A DNA stretch of 64,000 bases from WHTX01 sp038255145 (GTDB lineage Bacteria > Actinomycetota > Acidimicrobiia > Acidimicrobiales > CAIXPF01): contig JBBSLP010000025.1 of assembly GCA_038255145.1 (NCBI GenBank), forward strand, positions 1-64,000. The letters are read 5' to 3'. Position numbers and translations under genes: made by a program. The first letter of the stretch is position 1. Every line of letters starts with the position of its first letter. Shown here piece after piece: positions 32,256-43,723 of the stretch. Below the pieces are notes generated by a model. The model did no database searches. It saw only the letters and a list, made by a program, of their open reading frames with translations, and was not told where the DNA came from.

Positions 32256-33119
32256 TCAGCGCTTGGAGTAGTCGTAGAAGCCCCGTCCGGCCTTGCGACC
32301 GAGCAGGCCGGCATCGACCATGCGGGACAGGAGCGGCGGCGGGGCGTACAGCTGCTCGCGGAACTCCTCGTACAACGAGTCGGCCACGGCCATGGTCGTG
32401 TCCAGGCCGATGAGGTCGGCCAGGGCCAGGGGGCCCATGGGGTGGTTGCACCCCTCGACCATGCCGGCGTCGATGTCCTCGCTGGTGGCGAAGCCCGACT
32501 CCATCATGCGCACCGCCGACAGGATGTAGGGGATGAGCAGGGCGTTCACCACGAACCCGGCCCGGTCCTGGCTCATGATGACCCGCTTGCCCAGGCGCTC
32601 GGCCGAGAAGGCGTGGGCCTGGGCCCGGGTGTCGTCGCTGGTGAGCAGGGAAGGCACGAGCTCGACCAGGCGCATGACGGGCACCGGGTTGAAGTAGTGC
32701 ATGCCCAGCACCTGCTCGGGGCGCTTGGTGGCCATGGCCAGCTTCATGATGGGGATGGACGAGGTGTTGGAGGCGAGCACGGCATCGGGGGACTCGACGA
32801 CCTTGTCGAGCATGGAGAACACCTCGACCTTGGCCGACTCGTTCTCCACCACGGCTTCGACGACCAGGTCGCGGTCGGCCAGGTCGCCGATGTCGGTGGT
32901 CACCGACAGCCGGGCCCGGGTGGCGTCGCGATCGGCCTCGGACAGCTTCCCGGCGTTCATGGCCCGCTCGAGGGAGGTGTTGATGCGGGCCAGGCCCGCC
33001 TCGGCCGCAGCCGGCTCCACCTCGTGGACCACGACGTCACAACCGGCCCGGGCGCAGACCTCGGCGATGCCCGAACCCATGAGGCCGCAACCGACGACCC
33101 CGACCCGTTCGATGGCCAC
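32256..33119 (-). CDS. 3-hydroxybutyryl-CoA dehydrogenase
   Basis: A 287-aa NAD(P)-dependent 3-hydroxyacyl-CoA dehydrogenase. Rossmann motif VGVVGCGLMGSGIAEVCARAG spans residues 4-24, the catalytic His is in MHYFNPVPVM near 138, and the helical domain has RAGFVVNALLIPY and GCNHPMGPLALADLIGLD. It ends GRKAGRGFYDYSKR, the usual C-terminus. Length is normal for the short single-domain enzyme of butanoate/PHB metabolism. GTG-33119 has GGAGGA 7 nt upstream. Confidence 0.95.
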   Translation of the reverse strand: MAIERVGVVGCGLMGSGIAEVCARAGCDVVVHEVEPAAAEAGLARINTSLERAMNAGKLSEADRDATRARLSVTTDIGDLADRDLVVEAVVENESAKVEVFSMLDKVVESPDAVLASNTSSIPIMKLAMATKRPEQVLGMHYFNPVPVMRLVELVPSLLTSDDTRAQAHAFSAERLGKRVIMSQDRAGFVVNALLIPYILSAVRMMESGFATSEDIDAGMVEGCNHPMGPLALADLIGLDTTMAVADSLYEEFREQLYAPPPLLSRMVDAGLLGRKAGRGFYDYSKR

Positions 33120-33161
33120 TGGCAGTCCTCCACGTTGGTGTGGGGCACCGGCCGGCACCCC

Positions 33162-33995
33162 CTAGATCGTGTACCCCATGCCCGCCACGACGCGGCGGGC
33201 CAGGTCGTCGTCACCGACCCAGCGCACCCTATCGCTGGCCACGGCATCGTCGAGGCTCCAACGACCGCTGGCCAGGGCGGCGAAGGCCTCGACATCGGTG
33301 GTCACGGTCACCGTGGGCCCGCCGCGGGCGGCGATGGCGGGGGCGTCGACCACTCCGGCCCGCCCGCCGTCGACGAGCACGGGGATGGTGAAGGCCCCGG
33401 GGCCGGTGACGTCGAAGAGGACCGAGGCGCCGTCGGGGGCGCCGGCCCGCTTGCCGACCACGAAGGCCATGGGCCCCGCCGCGCGGCCGAGGGCGAAGTG
33501 GGCGGGTGCCGTGTCGAGGGCGCCGGGTCGGCCGACGACACGGCGCAGGTCCTGCTCGTGCAGCCAGCAGTCGAAGACGCGGATCTCGAGGAAGAGGCGG
33601 AACGGCCCTTCGCCCTCGGGGGTGAAGCCGATGCGGTCCAGGTCCTCGCCGGACATGGCGGCCAGCTCGGCCCGGCGTCGGTCGGTCACGGTCCTGAGCT
33701 CGGCCAGCACCTCGGCCCCGGTGCGGTCGCGACGTGAAGCCACCCAGGCCTCGTTCCACTCACCGACCTGGTTGTGCACATGGGGCCCGAAGCCCTCGGC
33801 GGGGGATGGGGGCACGGGCTCGCCGGCCAGCATGAGCTCGGTGCCGATGACGTGGCTGACGATGTCCTGCAGGGTCCAGCCCGGTAGCTCGGACGCCGTC
33901 TTCCACTGGACCTCGTCGAGCTCGGCCCCCAGCGCAGCCATCGACGCCCACGTCTCGTCCAGCAGCCCGATCACCGGCTCGCTCGTGGTTCCCAC
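33162..33995 (-). CDS. DinB-like maleylpyruvate isomerase N-terminal domain protein
   Basis: A 277-aa actinobacterial protein of the MDMPI_N/TIGR03083 type. Helical-bundle segments are LLDETWASMAALGAELDEVQW (residues 11-31), WTLQDIVSHVIGTELML and the metal-site His in VFDCWLHEQDLRRV near 145. The C-terminal half resembles an SCP2-like lid (GPTVTVTTDVEAFAALASGR). Members are zinc- and mycothiol-dependent isomerases or unknowns. GTG-33995 follows GGGGGAGG. Substrate unknown. Confidence 0.85.
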   Translation of the reverse strand: MGTTSEPVIGLLDETWASMAALGAELDEVQWKTASELPGWTLQDIVSHVIGTELMLAGEPVPPSPAEGFGPHVHNQVGEWNEAWVASRRDRTGAEVLAELRTVTDRRRAELAAMSGEDLDRIGFTPEGEGPFRLFLEIRVFDCWLHEQDLRRVVGRPGALDTAPAHFALGRAAGPMAFVVGKRAGAPDGASVLFDVTGPGAFTIPVLVDGGRAGVVDAPAIAARGGPTVTVTTDVEAFAALASGRWSLDDAVASDRVRWVGDDDLARRVVAGMGYTI

Positions 33996-34158
33996 CGGTC
34001 GACCTCCCCCGCGGCGACGTCCATCGCCGGCCGGGCCCATGTTCCCATTCGGGTCCGCGGCCGTGAGGGGCAACCTGGCCTCCAACGGCAGAGCCGCCAC
34101 CTGGATCTCCGCGTCGACCTGAGGTCGGACGGGCAGGATCGTGGTGCTCTCGGCGGAC

Positions 34159-34190
34159 GGGGGACTCCGGAAGCGGCACCGGAGCCCCCC
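34159..34190. terminator. GC-rich hairpin, candidate terminator
   Basis: GGGGGACTCCGG pairs with CCGGAGCCCCCC across an 8-nt loop, with one bulged A. It could stop transcription running left from the Nudix gene. There is no U-tract. Confidence 0.35.
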
Positions 34191-34416
34191 GCCTGACCGC
34201 CGTCGACCGCCGGCCAGCAGTCAGGTCGGAGCGCGTGTCGTTGTCTCGGGTCCGTGGTGGGTGGCTGCAGGTTCTACCGCTGCTGGGGAAGGGGCCTTCG
34301 TCTGCTGCTACGTGGCCTCCGTGGCCGGGTGCGTTCGGGGCCGAACAGCACCGTCACCGGCATCGTCACTGACGGTGGGCGCAGCTTGGTCTTCCGGCGC
34401 CGACTGGATCGTTTCC

Positions 34417-34453
34417 TGGAGGATCGTGAACCGTGGCGGTTGACGATCCTCCA
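34417..34453. terminator. 15-bp hairpin downstream of the Nudix gene
   Basis: TGGAGGATCGT (34417-34427) pairs perfectly with ACGATCCTCCA (34443-34453). Inside, AACC pairs with GGTT around a GTGGC loop, with a single G-G mismatch between. It begins about 70 nt past the Nudix stop. No U-run follows in either direction. Confidence 0.45.
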
Positions 34454-34522
34454 CAGCACGTCGCGGCAGGCGGCGCGTTGGACTGGTGCGTCACGGTGGG
34501 CGTTCGCTGACCGTAAGGGGCG

Positions 34523-35116
34523 TCAGGTGGGGAACTGGCCGGTGCGGCGGAGGCGGTCGGCCCACAGGATGGTCACCATGGTCATGGCGTCGAGGATCTC
34601 GCCGTCGAGGACCATGGCCAGGGCGTCGTCGAAGGGCATGGCCCGCAGCTGGATCAGCTCGGTGGGATCAGCGGCGGCCGCGGCCGGTTCGAGGTCGAGG
34701 GCCAGGAACAGGTTGGCCGTCTCGTCGACCACGCTCTTCGACGTCCACAGCTGGGTCATCGGCACCAGTCGACCCGACATCACCCCGGCTTCTTCGGCCA
34801 GCTCGCGCTGGGCGGCGTCGACCGCGGTCTCACCGGGATGCATGCCTCCGGTGGGCATCTCCCAGCTGACCTGGTGCTGGATGTAGCGCCACTGGCCCAC
34901 CAGCAGCACGGTGTCGGGGTCGACGAAGGGCAACATGCCCACGCACTCGGCGCAGCGCACGATGCCGTAGAGGGTCTCGTGGCCGTTGGGCAGCCGGGCC
35001 GTGTCCTCCTCGACGTGGATCCACGGGTTGCGGTACACCTCGCGCCGGGTCAGCGTGGTCCACGGCTCGAAGGCGGCGACACCCCCGTCGGGGACGCCGT
35101 CACTGCCGACACTCAC
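34523..35116 (-). CDS. Nudix hydrolase (ADP-ribose-pyrophosphatase-like)
   Basis: A 197-aa Nudix enzyme. The Nudix box is complete: GGMHPGETAVDAAQRELAEE followed by AGV, near residues 88-110. Upstream, QHQVSWEMPTGG matches the ADP-ribose pyrophosphatase/UDP-sugar subgroup. Its GTG start overlaps the DUF3097 stop as GTGA, so the two are translationally coupled. A nucleoside-diphosphate-derivative clean-up role is likely; the exact substrate is not set. Confidence 0.9.
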   Translation of the reverse strand: MSVGSDGVPDGGVAAFEPWTTLTRREVYRNPWIHVEEDTARLPNGHETLYGIVRCAECVGMLPFVDPDTVLLVGQWRYIQHQVSWEMPTGGMHPGETAVDAAQRELAEEAGVMSGRLVPMTQLWTSKSVVDETANLFLALDLEPAAAAADPTELIQLRAMPFDDALAMVLDGEILDAMTMVTILWADRLRRTGQFPT

Positions 35117-35769
35117 GACTCGTCGTGTTCGGTGAGGAAGTCGATGATCTGCTCGACGGATCCCACCAGGGCAGGGTCGAGGTCGGCGAAGGTGCGCACC
35201 TTGCCCAGCAGCACCCGCCAGAAGCGCTGCGGCTCCCGCACCCCCAGGGCCTCACACACCCCGGTCTTCCAGTCCACGCCCTTGGGCACGTCGGGCCAGG
35301 CGGCGATGCCGGCCGCCTTGGGGCGCACGGCCGCCCACACGTCCACGAAGGGGTGGCCGACGATGAGCACGTCGGCCCGGGCCACCGAGGCGGCGATGCG
35401 GGCCTCCTTGCTGTGGGGCACCAGGTGGTCCAACAGCACCCCCAGCCGCCGGGTGGGGCCGGGACGGAACTCGGCGATGGCCGCGGCCAGGTTGTCGGCC
35501 CCGTCCAGGGGCTCGACCACGATGCCCTCGACCCGCAGGTCGTCCCCCCACACCCGCTCGACGAGCTCGGCGTCGTGGATGCCCTCGACCAGCATGCGGC
35601 TGGCCCGGGCCACCCGGGCCCGGCTCGACGGCGGCGCGATGGAGCCCGATGCCGTCAGGCGGGTGGTGGGGGCCGGAGCGGCTCGGGGCGCAGGGGGAGC
35701 CGGCGGCTTGCGGCGGAAGCGCTCGAGCTCGACCGGGCCGGAGATGATCCCGTCGGGCACGGCCGACAC
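35113..35769 (-). CDS. DUF3097 family protein
   Basis: About 218 aa, matching the C-terminal part of actinobacterial DUF3097: VEGIHDAELVERVWGDDLR, EPLDGADNLAAAIAEFRPGP, then RRLGVLLDHLVPHSKEARIA, VLIVGHPFVDVWAA and WKTGVCEALGV. The EGIHD and LVDHL-type acidic motifs resemble a TOPRIM-like fold, suggesting nucleotidyl or nuclease chemistry, which is inference. GTG-35769 is a guess; the protein is shorter at the N-terminus than I would expect for the family. It is divergent from the ABC-F gene. Confidence 0.8.
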   Translation of the reverse strand: MSAVPDGIISGPVELERFRRKPPAPPAPRAAPAPTTRLTASGSIAPPSSRARVARASRMLVEGIHDAELVERVWGDDLRVEGIVVEPLDGADNLAAAIAEFRPGPTRRLGVLLDHLVPHSKEARIAASVARADVLIVGHPFVDVWAAVRPKAAGIAAWPDVPKGVDWKTGVCEALGVREPQRFWRVLLGKVRTFADLDPALVGSVEQIIDFLTEHDES

Positions 35770-35814
35770 GGTACCGGCGCCATGGCCGGGGCGGGTGGAC
35801 GCCCCCGTCAGCCC

Positions 35815-35820
35815 TACCGT
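35815..35820 (+). promoter_or_regulatory. Leaderless -10 element (TACCGT) for the ABC-F gene
   Basis: TACCGT, 7 nt (GGCGCCC), GTG-35828. Confidence 0.5.
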
Positions 35821-35827
35821 GGCGCCC

Positions 35828-37645
<1,818 letters not shown>

Positions 37646-37683
37646 TCTCACCCGCCCCCCTGTGAGCCGGCGCCACCCGCCAC

Positions 37684-37689
37684 TACGGT
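37684..37689 (+). promoter_or_regulatory. -10 element (TACGGT) for the subtilisin gene
   Basis: TACGGT about 51 nt before ATG-37741, leaving a leader with the GGGAGG ribosome site. Confidence 0.3.
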
Positions 37690-37740
37690 GTGCCGGCCCG
37701 GGGCCCGACCCCCGGTTCAGCGGCGGCGGTGGGAGGTCGG

Positions 37741-39552
<1,812 letters not shown>

Positions 39553-39625
39553 CACCGTTCGCCCTGGACGGGGGATGGCCGTCGCTCGGCTGCCACCGTC
39601 CGGCGGCCGGGGGCCCCACCCCAGG

Positions 39626-39631
39626 TACGCT
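39626..39631 (+). promoter_or_regulatory. Leaderless -10 element (TACGCT) for the EEP-family gene
   Basis: TACGCT, 6 nt (CGACAG), GTG-39638. Confidence 0.5.
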
Positions 39632-39637
39632 CGACAG

Positions 39638-40435
39638 GTGCTGCGGGTCATGACCTGGAACCTCTGGTGGCGGTTCGGGCCGTGGTGGCGCCGCCAGCCC
39701 GCCATCGGTCAGGTGCTGGCCGACGCCGGGGCCGACGTCATCGGCCTGCAGGAGGTGTGGGTCGAGGAGGATGGCGCCAACCAGGCCGAGATCCTGGCCC
39801 GCCGCCTCGGCTACCACGTGGCCGTGGGACCGGTGCGCTTCCGCGACGGCCTGGCCCTGACCAACGCCGTGCTCTCCCGGTGGCCCATCGTCGGTCAGGA
39901 CGCCGTGCCCCTGCCTGCCCCCGAGGGTCGCCCCTCGTACCGCCACCTGCTCCACGCCCAGATCGATGCTCCCCTGGGGCGCCTCGACCTGTTCACCACC
40001 CACCTCGACTGGGCCTTCGACGGTTCGGCCACCCGCATGGCCCAGGTGGCCACGGTGGCTGGGGCCGTGGCCGAGTGCCGGGAGGGCCGCACCGGCGAGT
40101 TCCCCGCCGTGCTGGTGGGTGACCTCAACGCCCTGCCCGCCTCGGACGAGATCCGCACCCTGACCGGGGCCAGCGCCCCGCCCGTCGCTGGCCTGGTCTT
40201 CACCGACGCGTGGACGGTGCGGGGCCAGGGACCGGGCAACACCTTCGACGACACCAACCCCCACCTGGCCGACGCCACCTGGCCCAACCGGCGCATCGAC
40301 TACGTGCTCGTGTCGTGGCCCCGACCCAAGCCCCGGGGCAGCGTGGCCGCGTGCTGGCTGACCGGCACCGAGCCCGTCGACGGCATGGTCGCCTCGGACC
40401 ACTACGCCGTGGTGGCCGACCTGCGCACGGTCTAG
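39638..40435 (+). CDS. Endonuclease/exonuclease/phosphatase family protein
   Basis: A 265-aa EEP-fold metal-dependent phosphoesterase. Motifs are MTWNLWW (Asn), LQEVWVEE (Glu), TTHLDW (His), VLVGDLNALP (Asp-x-Asn), NRRIDYVL and the terminal SDHYAVVADL (Asp-His). The set is complete for metal-dependent phosphodiester cleavage; nuclease, sphingomyelinase-like or phosphatase activity cannot be separated. No signal peptide is seen. The TAG stop lies inside a 40-bp perfect palindrome. Confidence 0.9.
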   Translation: MLRVMTWNLWWRFGPWWRRQPAIGQVLADAGADVIGLQEVWVEEDGANQAEILARRLGYHVAVGPVRFRDGLALTNAVLSRWPIVGQDAVPLPAPEGRPSYRHLLHAQIDAPLGRLDLFTTHLDWAFDGSATRMAQVATVAGAVAECREGRTGEFPAVLVGDLNALPASDEIRTLTGASAPPVAGLVFTDAWTVRGQGPGNTFDDTNPHLADATWPNRRIDYVLVSWPRPKPRGSVAACWLTGTEPVDGMVASDHYAVVADLRTV

Positions 40436-40469
40436 CTACGGTTCGCGGCGCCGCGAACCGTAGCTAGAC
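40430..40469. terminator. 40-bp perfect palindrome spanning the EEP stop codon
   Basis: Every base from 40430 to 40469 pairs with its mirror, from GTCTAGC through the GGCGCC centre to GCTAGAC. The TAG at 40433-40435 is the EEP stop. As RNA it would form a hairpin of up to 18 bp with a GCGC loop. The simplest role is a terminator between the EEP gene and the SDR gene. The perfect symmetry would also suit a protein-binding site. Confidence 0.6.
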
Positions 40470-40508
40470 GGCCGCGGCCCCAACTCGCACGACAGCACGG
40501 GGATGCAC

Positions 40509-41285
40509 ATGGAGCTCGAAGGCCGCGTAGCGCTGGTGACCGGGGGCAGTCGAGGGGTGGGCAAGGGCATCTCGCTCGGGCTGGCCAGCGACGGGGCCGA
40601 CGTGGTCGTCAACTACCGCAAGGACAAGGCGTCCGCCCTCGAGACCGTGGCCGAGATCGAGGCCCTGGGCCGCCGGGCCGTGGCCATCGGCGCCTCCATC
40701 GCCGACTACGACGACTGCCGGCGCCTGGTGGCCGAATCGGTCGAGGCCATGGGCGGCCTCGACATCCTCGTCAACAACGCCGGCATCGCCAGCCGGGGCC
40801 AGTCCGTCGAGGTGACGGAGGCCGCGGAGATGGAGCGGGTGGTGCGCACCCACGCCTTCGGCGCCTGGGCCCTGTGCCACGAGGCCATCCCCCACCTGCG
40901 CCGATCGGGGCGGGGGGACATCGTCATGATCTCCTCGGCCGCCACCATCGGGTACGGGGCCAACGGTGCTCCCTACAACATGGCCAAGGCCGCCCTCGAG
41001 GCCCTGGCCTTCACCCTGGCCAAGGAGGTCCGCCCCGACGGCATCCACGTCAACATCGTGGCCCCCGGCCTGGTGGACACGGAGATGGGCCGGCGCCTGG
41101 CCAAGGCCGTGGCCGGGGTGGACGACCTGCGCGACCTCGACGCCACCATGCCCTTCGGCCACGTGTGCCAGCCCGAGGACGTGGCCGACGTGGTCCGCTT
41201 CTTCTGCTCGTCCAAGGCCGGCTACCTCACTGGCGAGAAGCTCTACGTGCACGGCGGGGGCCAGGACTGGCGGGCCGTCAAGTAG
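40509..41285 (+). CDS. SDR family oxidoreductase
   Basis: A 258-aa short-chain dehydrogenase. Cofactor motif TGGSRGVGKG is near residues 13-22, NNAG is in ILVNNAGIAS, the catalytic Ser is in MISSAATIG, and Tyr/Lys is in PYNMAKAA. It is close to 3-oxoacyl-ACP/glucose-1-dehydrogenase-like enzymes. ATG-40509 was preferred over ATG-40503 because GGGGAT is then correctly spaced. The palindrome upstream separates it from the EEP gene. Substrate unknown. Confidence 0.92.
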   Translation: MELEGRVALVTGGSRGVGKGISLGLASDGADVVVNYRKDKASALETVAEIEALGRRAVAIGASIADYDDCRRLVAESVEAMGGLDILVNNAGIASRGQSVEVTEAAEMERVVRTHAFGAWALCHEAIPHLRRSGRGDIVMISSAATIGYGANGAPYNMAKAALEALAFTLAKEVRPDGIHVNIVAPGLVDTEMGRRLAKAVAGVDDLRDLDATMPFGHVCQPEDVADVVRFFCSSKAGYLTGEKLYVHGGGQDWRAVK

Positions 41286-41327
41286 GCGGCCCGATCGCGG
41301 GGCGCGAGTAGCGCCTCACAGCCTGGC

Positions 41328-41333
41328 TAGCAT
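41328..41333 (+). promoter_or_regulatory. -10 element (TAGCAT) for the Nfu-like gene
   Basis: TAGCAT 39 nt before ATG-41373; the leader contains a GAGGG ribosome site. Confidence 0.35.
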
Positions 41334-41372
41334 CGGTCCCGACCAGCTGGACGTTCGGCGAGGGTGCGCACC

Positions 41373-42008
41373 ATGACGATCGACACCACCACGACGACGG
41401 GGACGGACGTGCTCAGCGTCAGCGGCGCCGCCCTCGACAAGGTGCTCTCCATCCGCTCGGGTGAGACCGCGCCCGAGACCCTGGGCCTGCGGGTCGAGGT
41501 CATCGGGGCCAAGGGCATCGACTACCAGTACGACCTCAGCCTCGAGCCCCTCGACGAGGTGGCCGCCGACGACCTCGTCTACGCCCAGGGTGACCTGCAC
41601 GTCATCATCCCCGCCAACAGCGTGGAGACGTTGCGGGGGGCCACCCTCGACCTGCCCAGCGCCGCGGGTCAGGCCGGCCTGGTCATCCGCAACCCCAACA
41701 AGCCCAGCCCCCTGGCCGGGGTCGACCTGGTGCTCGAGGGCACGGTGGCCGAGCGGGTGCAGACCCTGCTCGAGGGCTCGATCAACCCCTCCCTGGCCAG
41801 CCACGGCGGCTTCGCCACCCTGATCGGGGTGGAGGACGAGAGCGGGAACGTCTACATCACCATGGGCGGCGGCTGCCAGGGTTGCGCCATGAGCCGCATG
41901 ACGCTCACCCAGGGCATCAGCGAGTCGCTCAAGGACGCCATCCCCGAGATCAACGAGGTCATCGACGTGACCGACCACACCGCCGGGGACAATCCCTTCT
42001 ACAGCTGA
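41373..42008 (+). CDS. NfuA-type iron-sulfur carrier protein
   Basis: A 211-aa protein in two parts. The N-terminal half (about residues 15-110) resembles an A-type carrier without its cysteines (ALDKVLSIRSGET, LRVEVIG, GIDYQYDL). The C-terminal NifU-like domain has INPSLASHGGFATLIG and the cluster-binding CxxC in GGGCQGCAMS near 168-177. The layout equals E. coli NfuA, which delivers 4Fe-4S clusters. A 9-bp hairpin just downstream probably ends the transcript. Confidence 0.9.
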   Translation: MTIDTTTTTGTDVLSVSGAALDKVLSIRSGETAPETLGLRVEVIGAKGIDYQYDLSLEPLDEVAADDLVYAQGDLHVIIPANSVETLRGATLDLPSAAGQAGLVIRNPNKPSPLAGVDLVLEGTVAERVQTLLEGSINPSLASHGGFATLIGVEDESGNVYITMGGGCQGCAMSRMTLTQGISESLKDAIPEINEVIDVTDHTAGDNPFYS

Positions 42009-42021
42009 TCGGCTGACCCTT

Positions 42022-42048
42022 CCTCAGCTGACCCTCCTACAGCTGAGG
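42022..42048. terminator. 9-bp hairpin between convergent genes
   Basis: CCTCAGCTG (42022-42030) and CAGCTGAGG (42040-42048) pair perfectly around a 9-nt loop. It lies between the stops of the Nfu-like gene and the leftward SDR gene, so it can serve both strands. Confidence 0.5.
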
Positions 42049-42064
42049 GCCGTGACCTGCGGGG

Positions 42065-42853
42065 TCACCAGACCTCGAGGCCCCCGGCCACGTTGAGGGC
42101 GATGCCGGTGACGTTGTCGGCCCGCGCCAGGTACACGGCGGCCTGGCCGATGTCGGCCGGGGTCTGGGGTCGGCCCAGGGGCACCCGCTTCTCGCTCATG
42201 CGCTCGAAGACCTCGCTGACGTCCTCACCGGCAGCCTGACGGGTGGCGAGGATGTCGTTGAGCCACATGGAGGTGCCCAGGTAGCCGGGGCACACGCTGT
42301 TGGCCCGCACCCCGAACGGCCCCATCTCCATGGCCAGGGCCTGGGTGAAGCCGACCACGGCGAACTTGGACGCCCCGTAGTGTGCGGCGCCGGCCGAGCC
42401 CCGCTTGCCGGCGATCGACGCCGTGTTGACGAAGCAGCCGTGGCGCTGGGCGGTGAAGTGGGGCACGGCGGCCTTGCACGTCAGGAAGACGCCCTTGGCG
42501 TTGACGTCCATGACCCGGTCCCACTCGTCGACGCTGAGCTCGGCCACAGGCGACAGGGAGATGACCCCGGCGTTGGCGCACACCACGTCGAGGCGCCCGA
42601 AGCGGTCCAACGCCGTGGACACGAGGGCCTGGCACTGGGCCTCGTCACGCACGTCGACGTCGACGGTCAGCGCCCGCACCCCCAGGGCCTCGGCTGCGGC
42701 TGCGGTCTCCGCCGCTGCGGCGGCGAGGTCGGCCACCCCCAGCAGGTCGCCGATGACCACGTCGGCCCCCTCGCCGGCGAAGGCCTCCACGATCCCCCGG
42801 CCGATCCCGCGGGCCCCACCCGTGACGACCACCACTGCGCCCTTGAGATCCAC
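42065..42853 (-). CDS. SDR family oxidoreductase
   Basis: A 262-aa classical SDR. Cofactor motif TGGARGIGRG is near residues 11-20, CANAG is in VVCANAGVIS, Ser is in NTASIAGKRG, and the active-site YGASK is near 158. The substrate loop PGYLGTSMWLND is large, as in mycofactocin-coupled or steroid-type SDRs, but the specific mycofactocin sequence insert is not evident. GTG-42853 was chosen as the family start; the frame is open further upstream. Confidence 0.92.
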   Translation of the reverse strand: MDLKGAVVVVTGGARGIGRGIVEAFAGEGADVVIGDLLGVADLAAAAAETAAAAEALGVRALTVDVDVRDEAQCQALVSTALDRFGRLDVVCANAGVISLSPVAELSVDEWDRVMDVNAKGVFLTCKAAVPHFTAQRHGCFVNTASIAGKRGSAGAAHYGASKFAVVGFTQALAMEMGPFGVRANSVCPGYLGTSMWLNDILATRQAAGEDVSEVFERMSEKRVPLGRPQTPADIGQAAVYLARADNVTGIALNVAGGLEVW

Positions 42854-42961
42854 GTGCGCTCTCCCGATCCTGCGGGCCCGGTCTGTGTGCCCGGACTGTG
42901 TGCTCGGCCGGGGACCGTAGCGCTGTGGTGTGACGCCTGACGCCCTTCCCGGCGCCCCGGT

Positions 42962-42967
42962 TAGGGT
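42962..42967 (+). promoter_or_regulatory. Leaderless -10 element (TAGGGT) for the second rightward SDR
   Basis: TAGGGT, 6 nt (CCGGGC), ATG-42974. Confidence 0.5.
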
Positions 42968-42973
42968 CCGGGC

Positions 42974-43723
42974 ATGGATCTGGGCATCGCAGGCAGGACG
43001 GCGGCGGTGGCGGCCGCGTCGGCAGGGTTGGGGCTGGGCACGGCGCAGGCGCTGGCCGAAGCGGGGGTGCGGGTGGCCATCTGCGGACGGCGCCAAGACC
43101 GCGTCGACGCCGCGCTGGCGACGTTGGCCGGCGACGGCCACGTGGGCCTGGCCCTCGACGTGTCCGACGCCGACGGCGGCCGGGGCTTCGTCGAGGCGGC
43201 CACGGCGGCCCTGGGCCCCGTCGACATCCTGGTGTGCAACGCCGGCGGGCCCCCGCTGGGCACCTTCAGCCAGATGGCGCCCGAGGACTTCCCCGCCGCC
43301 CTGGCCCTGAACCTGCTGTCGACCGTGGCCATGACCTACGCGGCCATGCCCTCGATGCGCGAGAGGGGCTGGGGTCGGGTGCTGGCCATCACCTCCATCT
43401 CGGTGCGCCAGCCCCTGCCCAACCTCATCCTGTCCAACACGTCCCGGGCCGGGGTCACGGGCTTCCTCAAGACGGTGGCCCTCGAGGTGGCCGGCGACGG
43501 GGTCACCGTCAACACCATCCAGCCCGGCAGCCACCGCACCGCCCGCATGGGCCAGCTCGACGACGCCGCCCTGGAGAGCGTGGCCCGCAGCATCCCCGTG
43601 GGCTTCATCGGCGATGCCGGCGACTTCGGGCGGGCCGCCGCCTTCCTGTGCTCGGAGTCGGCCCGCTTCATCACCGGGGCCTCGCTGCACGTGGACGGCG
43701 GCGCCTACAAGGCCCTGCAGTGA
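42974..43723 (+). CDS. SDR family protein without the usual YxxxK
   Basis: A 249-aa SDR-fold protein. Cofactor motif AAASAGLGLGTAQALAEAG and CNAGGPPLGTF are clear, and the Ser region is ITSISVRQP. Where Tyr-x-x-x-Lys is expected the sequence reads LILSNTSRAGVTGF, with no Tyr and Arg instead of Lys. A subset of SDRs shares this SNxxR form, so altered or lost reductase chemistry is plausible. Its stop overlaps the flavoprotein start (GTGA), so the pair is coupled. Confidence 0.88.
   Translation: MDLGIAGRTAAVAAASAGLGLGTAQALAEAGVRVAICGRRQDRVDAALATLAGDGHVGLALDVSDADGGRGFVEAATAALGPVDILVCNAGGPPLGTFSQMAPEDFPAALALNLLSTVAMTYAAMPSMRERGWGRVLAITSISVRQPLPNLILSNTSRAGVTGFLKTVALEVAGDGVTVNTIQPGSHRTARMGQLDDAALESVARSIPVGFIGDAGDFGRAAAFLCSESARFITGASLHVDGGAYKALQ

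Larger units (their letters stand above)
33996..34522. other. 527-bp intergenic region rich in hairpins
   Basis: No convincing gene lies here. It carries a GC hairpin at 34159-34190, a 7-bp inverted repeat at 34350-34376 and a long hairpin at 34417-34453, all downstream of the leftward DUF3097-Nudix operon. The plus-strand open frame from 34254 has no family similarity and runs antisense into the Nudix gene. The region could hold terminators, a structured RNA or a degraded mobile element. Confidence 0.6.

Noticed and set aside
34270..34330. GCTGCTGGGGAAG and nearby CGTGGCCTC resemble the arms of the inverted repeat at 50.3 kb
   Set aside because: Only short blocks match with irregular gaps. 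This is not enough to call the same element family without a genome-wide search.
34254..34886. Plus-strand open frame across the hairpin region
   Set aside because: It runs antisense into the Nudix gene, has shadow-type Arg/Ser composition, and shows no start signal or family motif.
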